Shown here piece after piece: positions 13,290 through 19,864 of a stretch of 19,864 nt of DNA. The notes below the pieces were generated by a model that had not been told where the DNA came from, searched no databases, and was given only the letters and a program-made list of their open reading frames with translations. The translations under genes were made by a program, and so were the position numbers. The DNA comes from JBAZYK01 sp964582265 (lineage in GTDB: Bacteria > Patescibacteriota > Gracilibacteria > UBA1369), in contig CAZOQT010000021.1 of the NCBI GenBank assembly GCA_964582265.1, positions 1 to 19,864 on the forward strand. Reading direction: 5' to 3'. The stretch's first letter is position 1; each line of letters starts with the position of its first letter.

Positions 13290-14546
13290 CTACTTTTTGC
13301 GTTTGGCAGCATAGGCGCCTCCGGCCAAAACTGCAACTAAAAGCACACCACCAAGTATTAAGTAAAAAATTTGTTGGTTGTTGGAATCGGTTTGTGGCGT
13401 ATTTTGGGCAGGCAGATTTGCATTATTTGCAGGGTCTGGAGTTTCTTGAGTTACAATTGGTTTTTCATCCTCAATTGTAAAAGAAATTTTGCTAGTTTTG
13501 CTCATTGCGCCATCTTCTGGTCGTACCGCCTGAACATAAACTGTGTGATCTCCACTTGGTAATTTTTGGTTTGGTTGTAAAGAAAATTCACCGGAATCGC
13601 TGTCTGCAAGTAAAGCAGAAGTTAAAACTACACTTTGCCATGAAGCAATTGTAAAAGATCCTTGTCCGGTTTTACCGTTTATGATCGGTTGAGTGTTTGT
13701 TATTTCCAGATTTGAATTTGGTTCAGTTACATTCAGCTTTGAATTAACCGTAAAATGAAGTGGTTTTGAAGTTTTAACTGTTTCAGTTGATGGTGTGACA
13801 ATTTTTAGAGTTATTGTGTACTTGCCATCTTTTAAAGGATTGGGGGTTTCAAACAGAAAAACTTCGTTTTCGCCAATTGTAATTACTTCGCTAACCTGCA
13901 CTGCATTTTTGCTATCTAAAATAGTGATTTTTAAAGTGCCATTGGCTGGGCCAACGCCTTTAATTAATGGCTTGTCATAATTTATAAGTTGATAATCAAA
14001 AAGTCCGGTTATTTTTGGGCCGATTTTGGAATCATAAGTATAAGCAGGATCTTCTCCCAGTGCCAAAATTTTGCTCATTAGCGTGATAGGGGCTGGTTTG
14101 GTTTGGGTGGTGGAGGAGCCAGCGCTGGTGCTTTTGGTAGCTGTTTTGGTAGTGGTACTGCTTGATCCGGATCCGGTTTTTGAAGTGTTTGTCCCTGTTG
14201 AGATTGTTCCAGAACTTTGTTGAGTTGAAGCTCCAGTTCCTGATTTTAAAGTACTGGCTTCTCCAGATAATGGGGCGCTTGTTCCTGCGCTTGAAGTTCC
14301 AGATGTGCCGGAAGCACCACTAGATCCGGAAGTGCCGGTTGTTCCGCCAGTTGGCGCAGTTAGGCCACCACCAACAGGGGCGGCTACTGGAGCCGCCTCT
14401 GGTGATATTGGAGTTGCCAGGGCGGTCATCGACCAAATTCCCAGCAAAAAAATGAAAATAAAGGCTTTATAACTTAGGTTCGTTTTGGTTTTCTGGAGTA
14501 GTGTGGTTTTCTGTTGATTGATCTGCTGATGTTTGGTTTTCTTCAT
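13290..14546 (-). CDS. Cell-surface protein with Ser/Thr/Gly stalk, Ig-like modules and C-terminal membrane anchor
   Basis: 418 aa. A long polar n-region (1-27) precedes a hydrophobic signal core (28-41) and a likely cut after ALA (44). Residues 45-152 are a low-complexity Gly/Thr/Ser/Ala stalk. Residues 176-359 hold two beta-rich modules; the second has 'WQSVVLTSALLADSDSGEF' and 'RPEDGAMSKTSKISFTI'. A Pro/Asn/Gln linker leads to one membrane helix (393-413) and a basic end (AKRKK). The protein is therefore exported and held in the membrane by its C-terminus, with the modules outside. The same pair of modules and the same anchor occur in the preceding 973-aa protein, so the two are paralogues. 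The ATG at 14546 lies within the last 80 bp of that gene, in another frame. No in-frame alternative ATG/GTG/TTG start follows before the signal core. I do not know its function; adhesion or surface-layer structure is inference. Confidence 0.85.
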   Translation of the reverse strand: MKKTKHQQINQQKTTLLQKTKTNLSYKAFIFIFLLGIWSMTALATPISPEAAPVAAPVGGGLTAPTGGTTGTSGSSGASGTSGTSSAGTSAPLSGEASTLKSGTGASTQQSSGTISTGTNTSKTGSGSSSTTTKTATKSTSAGSSTTQTKPAPITLMSKILALGEDPAYTYDSKIGPKITGLFDYQLINYDKPLIKGVGPANGTLKITILDSKNAVQVSEVITIGENEVFLFETPNPLKDGKYTITLKIVTPSTETVKTSKPLHFTVNSKLNVTEPNSNLEITNTQPIINGKTGQGSFTIASWQSVVLTSALLADSDSGEFSLQPNQKLPSGDHTVYVQAVRPEDGAMSKTSKISFTIEDEKPIVTQETPDPANNANLPAQNTPQTDSNNQQIFYLILGGVLLVAVLAGGAYAAKRKK

Positions 14547-17388
14547 GTGATGAATTTTGTGTTAGTGAGCTTGCAATGCTCTTCTTTTTGCGCACATAAA
14601 TTATCACACCGGCAGCAAGAATCAAAATCGCAAAACCAATTAAGGAGTAGGTAACTGTATTGTTATTTGTAGATACTTGTGTCTGATTTGAATTATTAGA
14701 TGTTGAATTTGAAGTTGATGAATTTAAAGCCGCAGCAGTGTTTTCATCAATCTTAAAAGAAATCTTTACAGTTTTACTCATGGCTCCATCTTTTGGTCTA
14801 ATAGTTTGCAAAAACACATCATGGTCGCCAGCGTTAAGATTTTTTGGTGGTTCGATTGCGAATTCGCCGGTGGTAGTGTCGGCAATCAAGGCAGAAGTTA
14901 AGACAACGCTATGCCAGTTTGCCAAAACTTCTGTTCCAAATTTTGTTTTTCCAATTAACATTGGCTTATTATTGATAATAACCACTCTTGCTCCTTTAAG
15001 CAGATTTTCTTCAGTCAAATCCTTCTGATCCAATTTGTTAGGGGTTGGAGGTGTTACGTCCGCTTTGTTATTAACTGTAATTTGAATTTGAGCAGGTTTA
15101 TTTTGTTTTAAAGTGCTTTCTGATGCGTTAAAAACATCGGCCTTTAACATATTAACAAGTGAGCTTTCAGCCTTTTCTGCTACTTCAATAGTATAGGTTC
15201 CATCTTCCAGCGCGATTGGTACTTCGTAAAGGAATACCCCGTTTTCTGTGGCGCGTGTTTGTCCCTGATGAACTACGCGACTTTTACTGTCTTTAATGGT
15301 AATTTCTATAGTTGAATTTATGTTGGCGATACCTTTAATCAATGAAACAGCTTGTACAATTTGTTTGTCAAAAAAACCGGTAACACGGATTGGAATTGTG
15401 GCATTACGACGATCATTTTGATTTACTGGATCGTTAATGTTTAAAGGATCTGATCCAATATCGTAAAGCTCTTCACCATCGGTGTAGCCGTCACTATCTG
15501 TGTCTTTATTTGCTAAGTTGGTGCCACAGGCTTGTTCCAGAACGTTACTGATTCCATCACTGTCTGAATCTATATCTGCCTTTAGACCGTTTTTAAGAGG
15601 ATTTTTAAGTCTTTCTTCGGTTGGGAATGTACAAAGAGTAACTAAAGGATTTTTGGTCTGAGTGCGTGGATCAACTGTAACCTGTACGCGTGTTCTTGGC
15701 GCTTTTTTAACAGGTACAACTGCGGCTGGTCTTAATTTTGGCGTAGCTATTTTGGGTTTACTAGGCTTAATTATTGGCGCAATATTTTCTGTTTTTTTAA
15801 CACTTGTTTCATTTGTTGATTCTGTTTGTTGAGTTTCCGGGCTAGTTACATTTTCTGGATTAACCTGTGTAATATCATCTGGATTTGTTTGAGGAATTAC
15901 TGGATTTGTTACTGGCAAAATTACTACACCTCCTCCACTTGGGGCTGGTGCAGGTGTTGGAGCAGGTGCTGGGTCTGACATTGTGTCGGCGGTTACGTTA
16001 GTATCGCTATCAATTGTTTCGCCAGCAGATGTTTGAGTTTTAATACTATAAACTCCAGTTGATCCGCTACTTGCGGGGTTTTGAACGTCATTGATTACAA
16101 ACGAAACTGCAGTGCCGCCACTGACTGGTGTTCCATCATTTTGGCGGGTGATTGTGATTATGTCATTTGTGCCATCTCCGTTACTTGGAACTACTGCAAA
16201 AGTGCCATCAATGTTGCTGGTGCTGGATACTGCATTTGAGCTTGTGGCATCGAAAGTTGCTGGAAGGTCTATGACAATTTTACCATTACTTGGAATTGCG
16301 TTAACAGTTGTAAAAGAAATTGTTACGTTACCTGTCTCGCTTGTAATTAAAGACGCAGGTTCGACATTTGTTGATGTTAATGTAGCAGCAGAAGTGTCTG
16401 TTAAGGTTACACTTGAATCTGACGCAATGGTAGCGCCAGTGCTGTTTTTAACAACTACGGAAGTGATATTTGCAGTATCTGCATAATCTGGAATTGCATC
16501 CACGCCTGGTATTGTGATGCTGACTACGCCTGAATTTAAATAAACTATTCCTCCACTTACCGTTAATGTTAAAACTTTTGTTAAATTATTTGCGGTGACT
16601 GAAAGTTCGGCGTTTCCGGCATTTGGATTTATGGATCCACTTGTAATGGTGGCTGTGGTATTTGCAATAGTATAAGAACTTGGAAATGTTATTTCAATGG
16701 TTCCGTCGGCGCTTAAATTTGAAGGTAGGGTAAGATCTAACGTAAGGTCATCTGTACTGCCTGTTACCGGCGTAGCTTTTGTTGCAGATGCGTTTAGATC
16801 TGCTGCATTAATTGATAATTGAACAGTGTTTGAAGTTTGTACTGGGAATCCGGGGGAAGTTGTAGAGTTATCAACTGCAACAAGTCCAATTGGAGATCCT
16901 GGGGCTGCCTGTGAGGCAGTAGAAATAATTTTTAAACCATCAATAGTAATAGTTTGGCCATCTGTACAGGGTGCTACTGCTCCACCTGATCTATGGATGG
17001 TCATGGTAACCAAAGATCCTCCGGTAATAAAATATGATGTTCCAACTACACTATCAAAACCACATGATCCGCCTATGGTTAAATCTCCTTCTAATACGCT
17101 TGGGTCAAAACTTACGCCACTATAGCCAATTGAAGCTTTATAAATACGAATTGTTTCATCTGCGCCAACAAAATCGTCATCACCGCTACTGGTTAAAGTA
17201 ATGGTAGGTAAAGTGACTCCAGCAGCGCCTACATCTGGCAAAGAAGCAGGATTGGCTCCAGTTACGGTGTAATCATTGATAGCAGCTTTACTGGTTCTAA
17301 GTGCGCCTGCGGATGAACTAAGCAGTACAACAAAAATCGCAATAAGCGAAATGGACTTATCTAAAAAAGGCGTTTTGGTGTTTTTCAT
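14467..17388 (-). CDS. Large cell-surface protein with Ig-like domains, type-3 Ca-binding repeat and C-terminal membrane anchor
   Basis: 973 aa, Ser/Thr/Asn-rich. The signal peptide is about 1-30. The N-terminal beta-sandwich region (40-195) has two cysteines (109, 141). Two or three similar Ig-like beta domains span about 196-470 (for example 'GTIEITFPSSYTI' and 'GKIVIDLPATFDA'). A Pro/Ala linker (471-485) and a long Pro/Thr/Asn stalk (490-580) follow. A thrombospondin type-3-like calcium-binding segment (604-650) has 'DSDSDGISNVLE' and 'DTDSDGYTDGEE', flanked by cysteines 586 and 621. Residues 664-880 are the module pair shared with the next gene, with 'WHSVVLTSALIADTTTGEF' and 'RPKDGAMSKTVKISFKI'. 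One membrane helix (912-932), RKKK and a 37-aa polar tail end the protein. Such layouts are known from Patescibacteria surface proteins. The ATG at 17388 sits behind a promoter. It could be an S-layer or adhesion protein; the exact role is unknown. Confidence 0.88.
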   Translation of the reverse strand: MKNTKTPFLDKSISLIAIFVVLLSSSAGALRTSKAAINDYTVTGANPASLPDVGAAGVTLPTITLTSSGDDDFVGADETIRIYKASIGYSGVSFDPSVLEGDLTIGGSCGFDSVVGTSYFITGGSLVTMTIHRSGGAVAPCTDGQTITIDGLKIISTASQAAPGSPIGLVAVDNSTTSPGFPVQTSNTVQLSINAADLNASATKATPVTGSTDDLTLDLTLPSNLSADGTIEITFPSSYTIANTTATITSGSINPNAGNAELSVTANNLTKVLTLTVSGGIVYLNSGVVSITIPGVDAIPDYADTANITSVVVKNSTGATIASDSSVTLTDTSAATLTSTNVEPASLITSETGNVTISFTTVNAIPSNGKIVIDLPATFDATSSNAVSSTSNIDGTFAVVPSNGDGTNDIITITRQNDGTPVSGGTAVSFVINDVQNPASSGSTGVYSIKTQTSAGETIDSDTNVTADTMSDPAPAPTPAPAPSGGGVVILPVTNPVIPQTNPDDITQVNPENVTSPETQQTESTNETSVKKTENIAPIIKPSKPKIATPKLRPAAVVPVKKAPRTRVQVTVDPRTQTKNPLVTLCTFPTEERLKNPLKNGLKADIDSDSDGISNVLEQACGTNLANKDTDSDGYTDGEELYDIGSDPLNINDPVNQNDRRNATIPIRVTGFFDKQIVQAVSLIKGIANINSTIEITIKDSKSRVVHQGQTRATENGVFLYEVPIALEDGTYTIEVAEKAESSLVNMLKADVFNASESTLKQNKPAQIQITVNNKADVTPPTPNKLDQKDLTEENLLKGARVVIINNKPMLIGKTKFGTEVLANWHSVVLTSALIADTTTGEFAIEPPKNLNAGDHDVFLQTIRPKDGAMSKTVKISFKIDENTAAALNSSTSNSTSNNSNQTQVSTNNNTVTYSLIGFAILILAAGVIIYVRKKKSIASSLTQNSSHEENQTSADQSTENHTTPENQNEPKL

Positions 17389-17432
17389 GTTTTTTTGGTG
17401 TTAGTTTTTATTTTTTAAATTTTAATTATCTC

Positions 17433-17461
17433 ATTATAACAGAAAAATCGCTTTTCGTGAA
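17433..17461 (-). promoter_or_regulatory. Sigma-70-type promoter of the surface-protein operon
   Basis: Minus strand: -10 TATAAT (17438-17433, perfect), a 17-bp spacer, -35 TTCACG (17461-17456, 4 of 6). The leader is about 38 nt, A-rich and without a Shine-Dalgarno. It probably drives both surface-protein genes and perhaps the pseudouridine synthase. Confidence 0.6.
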
Positions 17462-17494
17462 CCCTAAAATTTACTCTTTTTTTATGAAGGAATA

Positions 17495-17523
17495 TTGTTT
17501 TTCTGTGAAAATGCCATTATTTT
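17495..17523 (+). promoter_or_regulatory. Weak promoter candidate for the aldolase-hflX unit
   Basis: Plus strand: TTGTTT (17495-17500), a 17-bp spacer, TATTTT (17518-17523). Both hexamers are poor (4 of 6 each). It is listed only because it is the best pair I could find in the 169-bp divergent region ahead of the aldolase start. Confidence 0.22.
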
Positions 17524-17557
17524 GTGGGCGATCAGAATTTTTTAATCTTTTAATAAT

Positions 17558-18598
17558 ATGGATGCGCAAGTCTTAGCTGCTATTGCAAAGAAAATGGTAG
17601 CTCCTGGAAAAGGTATTTTGGCGATTGATGAAAGTAGTGGAACTTGTAAAAAGCGTTTTGATAGCGTTGGAGTGGAGTGTACAGAAGAAAATCGCCGCCA
17701 GTATCGTGAACTTTTAGTTTCTGCGCCTGGAATTGAACAATATATAAGTGGAATGATTTTGTATGATGAAACTATTCGCCAAAAAGATAGTAGCGGTGTT
17801 CCTTTTGCTGATGTATTAAAGAAAAAGGGGATTATCCCAGGTATTAAAGTAGATATGGGGCCAAAGCCGCTTGCTCTGCACAGTGGAGAGGTAGTGACAG
17901 AAGGTTTGGATGGCCTGAGGGATCGTTTGATTGAATATGCTGGGCTTGGTGCGCAATTTGCCAAATGGCGTGCGGTTATTGCGATTGGGCAAAATGGCGC
18001 TGGTGTGAATATGCCAAGTCAGGCTTGTATTATGGCCAATGCTCACGCGCTGGCTCGGTATGCCGCTCTTTGCCAGGAATGTGGTTTGGTTCCAATGGTG
18101 GAGCCGGAAATTTTGATTGATGGAAATCACACTATTGAAAAGTGTTATGAAGTTACAGCTCTTACTTTAAAGACTTTGTTTAGCCAGTTAGCGCAGCAAG
18201 GTGTAGATGTTAAAGGCACAATTTTAAAGGTTAGTATGGTTCTTGCCGGAAAAGACTCGGCAAAAGTTTCTGCGCAGGAAGTTGCTAAACTTACTTACAA
18301 ATGTCTGACCGAAAACGTTCCTCATGATCTTGCTGGTGTGGTGTTCCTTTCTGGTGGGCAGAGTGATGAGGATGCCACAATTAATCTGGATTTGATGAAC
18401 AAAATGGGCGGACTTCCATGGCCATTAAGCTTTTCTTATGGTCGCGCGATTCAAAGTTCGGCCTTAAAGATTTGGGCTGCGGATACGGTTAAAAATGTGG
18501 CGCGTGCTCAACAGGCGCTCGTTCATCGCTCAAAATGCAACAGTCTGGCTGCGCTTGGTAAATACGATCCAGCAGTGGAAAAAGAATTTACAGAATAA
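17558..18598 (+). CDS. fba: Fructose-bisphosphate aldolase, class I (eukaryote-like, Schiff-base type)
   Basis: The enzyme splits fructose 1,6-bisphosphate into dihydroxyacetone phosphate and glyceraldehyde 3-phosphate (glycolysis/gluconeogenesis) through a lysine Schiff base and needs no metal. The 346-aa protein aligns by eye with the animal/plant-type family: 'GILAIDESSGTCKKRF' (19-34) with Asp24, 'GIKVDMG' (95-101) with Lys97, 'AKWRAV' (135-140) with Lys136, 'PMVEPEIL' (179-186) and 'GTILKVSMVLAGKDS' (220-234) with the Schiff-base Lys224. It lacks the C-terminal tyrosine of animal enzymes and ends KEFTE. The start is the ATG at 17558; an in-frame stop lies just ahead of it. hflX follows 37 bp after the TAA. 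No Shine-Dalgarno. Most bacteria use class II aldolase, so the type is worth noting. Confidence 0.94.
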   Translation: MDAQVLAAIAKKMVAPGKGILAIDESSGTCKKRFDSVGVECTEENRRQYRELLVSAPGIEQYISGMILYDETIRQKDSSGVPFADVLKKKGIIPGIKVDMGPKPLALHSGEVVTEGLDGLRDRLIEYAGLGAQFAKWRAVIAIGQNGAGVNMPSQACIMANAHALARYAALCQECGLVPMVEPEILIDGNHTIEKCYEVTALTLKTLFSQLAQQGVDVKGTILKVSMVLAGKDSAKVSAQEVAKLTYKCLTENVPHDLAGVVFLSGGQSDEDATINLDLMNKMGGLPWPLSFSYGRAIQSSALKIWAADTVKNVARAQQALVHRSKCNSLAALGKYDPAVEKEFTE

Positions 18599-18635
18599 AG
18601 TCTGTGCGTTTTAAAAATTCATTAAAAACTTTCGC

Positions 18636-19864
18636 ATGCTTAAGGCAATTCTTATTGATATTGTTCCTCCAAATATGACCAAAGAGGAAGCGGATTATCG
18701 CCTGGAAGAAGCGGAAAATTTGGTGCGCACTTTTGGGGGACTTGTTTTGGTAAAGAAAGTTCAAAAGAAAATTTTGCCAAGTTATAAAACTTTTGTGGGC
18801 AGCGGTAAAATCGACGAAATTAAAAAGGACGCTTTAGAGCTTGGTGCCAATATTTTGATTGTAAATAACGAACTTAGGCCGATGCAGACTTATAATTTGG
18901 GTGAGATGCTGCGTGAAGTTAAGATGGAAGTTTGGGATAGAATCGATCTTATTTTAAAAATTTTCCAAAAGCATGCCACTACGCGTGAAGCAAAATTGGA
19001 AATTGAACTGGCATCTATCAGGCACATGGGGCCGCGAATTTATGGTATGGGGATGCAGTTAACGCGTCAAGGTGGTGGTATTGGGACGCGTGGTGCCGGT
19101 GAAACAAATCTGGAAACTATGAAGAGGCATTTAAGTAAACACGAAGACCGAATTAAGCAGGAACTTGAGGATTGTCAGCGGGTTCGCAAATTGCATCGTG
19201 AAGGGCGCAGACGCAAAAATTTGCAAACGGTGGGAATAATTGGTTACACCAATGCCGGTAAATCCAGTTTATTAAATGCACTAACGCGCAAGGGTGCGTA
19301 TGCAGCAGATAAGCTTTTTGCGACTTTGGATACGCGTGTGGGCAAGTTGTATTTTGAAGATAAGGTTGAGGTAGCTGGTGGCCAGGATGTAGGTGGTCAA
19401 GACGAAGGTCTTGCTGCGGAGAGCGCAGAATATGTTTATAAACGGCCGGAATTTAAGCAAGCGCTGATTTCTGATACGATCGGTTTTATTCAGGATTTGC
19501 CCACAACTTTGATTAAATCTTTTCAATCCACTTTGGAGGAAACAATTGAAGCAGATTTGCTGCTGCATGTGATTGATGTGAGCGATCCAAAAATGGAAAA
19601 TAAAATGGAGGTGGTGCATGATGTTTTGCGGCAGATTGGGGCCGGCGACAAGCCAATGATTTACGTTTTTAATAAGTTGGATTTGTTGGAGGGGAAGCTA
19701 CAAAACATGACAGAAAGCTCAGATTTACAGGTGCCAAATCGCACTCCTGCTGCTATAAAAAAGGAGGTCGAAAAATTTAAGAAGTTTTTGGCCAAAAAGT
19801 TTAAGGCTTTTAAACCGTGTTTTGTTTCTACGGTTACACTGGAGGGGATTTCGCAGTTAAAGGA
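18636..19864 (+). CDS. hflX: GTPase HflX, 3' end beyond window
   Basis: A ribosome-binding GTPase that in E. coli splits stalled 70S ribosomes under heat stress. The frame runs from the ATG at 18636 (MLKAILIDIVPPNMTKEEAD) to the window end, 409 codons without a stop. The HflX N-terminal domain has 'VGSGKIDEI' (about 54-62). The glycine-rich linker reads 'GGGIGTRGAGETNLE' (usual form RGPGE, here RGAGE) and is followed by a coiled-coil arm. GTPase motifs: G1 GYTNAGKS (203-210), G3 DTIGF (280-284) and G4 NKLD (346-349). Between G1 and G3 there is an insertion of roughly 25 residues (about 241-270, including GGQDVGGQDEGLAAESAEY). It lies 37 bp downstream of the aldolase with no terminator between, so the two are probably one operon. 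Confidence 0.93.
   Translation, partial: MLKAILIDIVPPNMTKEEADYRLEEAENLVRTFGGLVLVKKVQKKILPSYKTFVGSGKIDEIKKDALELGANILIVNNELRPMQTYNLGEMLREVKMEVWDRIDLILKIFQKHATTREAKLEIELASIRHMGPRIYGMGMQLTRQGGGIGTRGAGETNLETMKRHLSKHEDRIKQELEDCQRVRKLHREGRRRKNLQTVGIIGYTNAGKSSLLNALTRKGAYAADKLFATLDTRVGKLYFEDKVEVAGGQDVGGQDEGLAAESAEYVYKRPEFKQALISDTIGFIQDLPTTLIKSFQSTLEETIEADLLLHVIDVSDPKMENKMEVVHDVLRQIGAGDKPMIYVFNKLDLLEGKLQNMTESSDLQVPNRTPAAIKKEVEKFKKFLAKKFKAFKPCFVSTVTLEGISQLK

Noticed and set aside
13271..13336. N-terminal extension of the pseudouridine synthase frame (22 codons)
   Set aside because: The S4 domain in this family starts at MRINKYLA; the extension runs over the end of the upstream surface-protein gene and has no ribosome binding site.
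14100..14400. Possible nucleotide tandem repeat in the Gly/Thr/Ser stalk region
   Set aside because: The protein is low-complexity, but the codons vary and no fixed DNA repeat unit is visible.
16091..16486. 131-codon plus-strand frame antisense to the large surface protein
   Set aside because: It is a product of the Thr/Ser/Val-rich repeats on the other strand; no promoter or start signal and the opposite frame is clearly coding.
1..19864. tRNA, rRNA, CRISPR arrays, insertion sequences, prophage genes
   Set aside because: I looked for cloverleaf-like arms, regular short repeats, transposase or integrase motifs on both strands and saw none; a tRNAscan or Infernal run would be needed to exclude small RNAs.

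Overview
The window reads as a piece of an AT-rich bacterial chromosome, most likely from the Candidate Phyla Radiation (Patescibacteria). The basis is indirect: almost no gene has a Shine-Dalgarno sequence, the leaders are short and A-rich, there are two large Ser/Thr-rich surface proteins with Ca-binding type-3 repeats and C-terminal membrane anchors, several proteins have no recognisable family, and the PEP carboxylase is of the archaeal type. The genetic code looks standard. Long ORFs have no internal TGA, and the 16 complete genes end in TAA (9), TAG (6) and TGA (1), which argues against the Gly-UGA code of Gracilibacteria/Absconditabacteria. A related group with the standard code, such as Peregrinibacteria, is a guess only.

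Left part, 1-4026, minus strand. A partial unknown gene at the edge has its own promoter. Before it lies a probable operon running unknown 269-aa protein, MgtC/DUF4010 membrane protein, FtsQ/DivIB and Sbp (DUF1290); DivIB next to Sbp recalls the Firmicutes division cluster. A separate 52-aa very basic protein is bracketed by a candidate promoter and a good hairpin terminator.

Centre, 4165-12035. Aspartate ammonia-lyase (minus) has a perfect 13-bp inverted repeat at its 5' end and lies downstream of an MscS-type channel. Divergent from the channel run a lipoprotein gene and archaeal-type PEP carboxylase (plus). These meet TypA/BipA (minus) head-on with one base between stops. TypA has a near-consensus promoter that overlaps the end of the tRNA-dihydrouridine synthase gene, giving a leader of about 140 nt with visible hairpins. 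The metabolic genes (PEP to oxaloacetate, aspartate to fumarate, and the aldolase further right) suggest some C4/central carbon metabolism, but no full cycle is visible.

Right part, 12036-19864. A short divergent region between dus and a small secreted SLH-domain protein holds two copies of the 9-bp palindrome TGTA-W-TACA, 33 bp apart. An RsuA/RluB-family pseudouridine synthase follows two large surface proteins (973 and 418 aa; minus strand). Their genes overlap by 80 bp and they share a homologous C-terminal module, so they look like a diverged tandem duplication. Divergent from them are a eukaryote-like class I fructose-bisphosphate aldolase and the GTPase HflX, which runs off the end.

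I see no tRNA, rRNA, CRISPR array, transposase or phage gene, and no gene-free stretch over 300 bp. The candidates for something undescribed are the paired surface proteins with their shared module, the TGTAWTACA operators, the FtsQ start hairpin and the typA leader.
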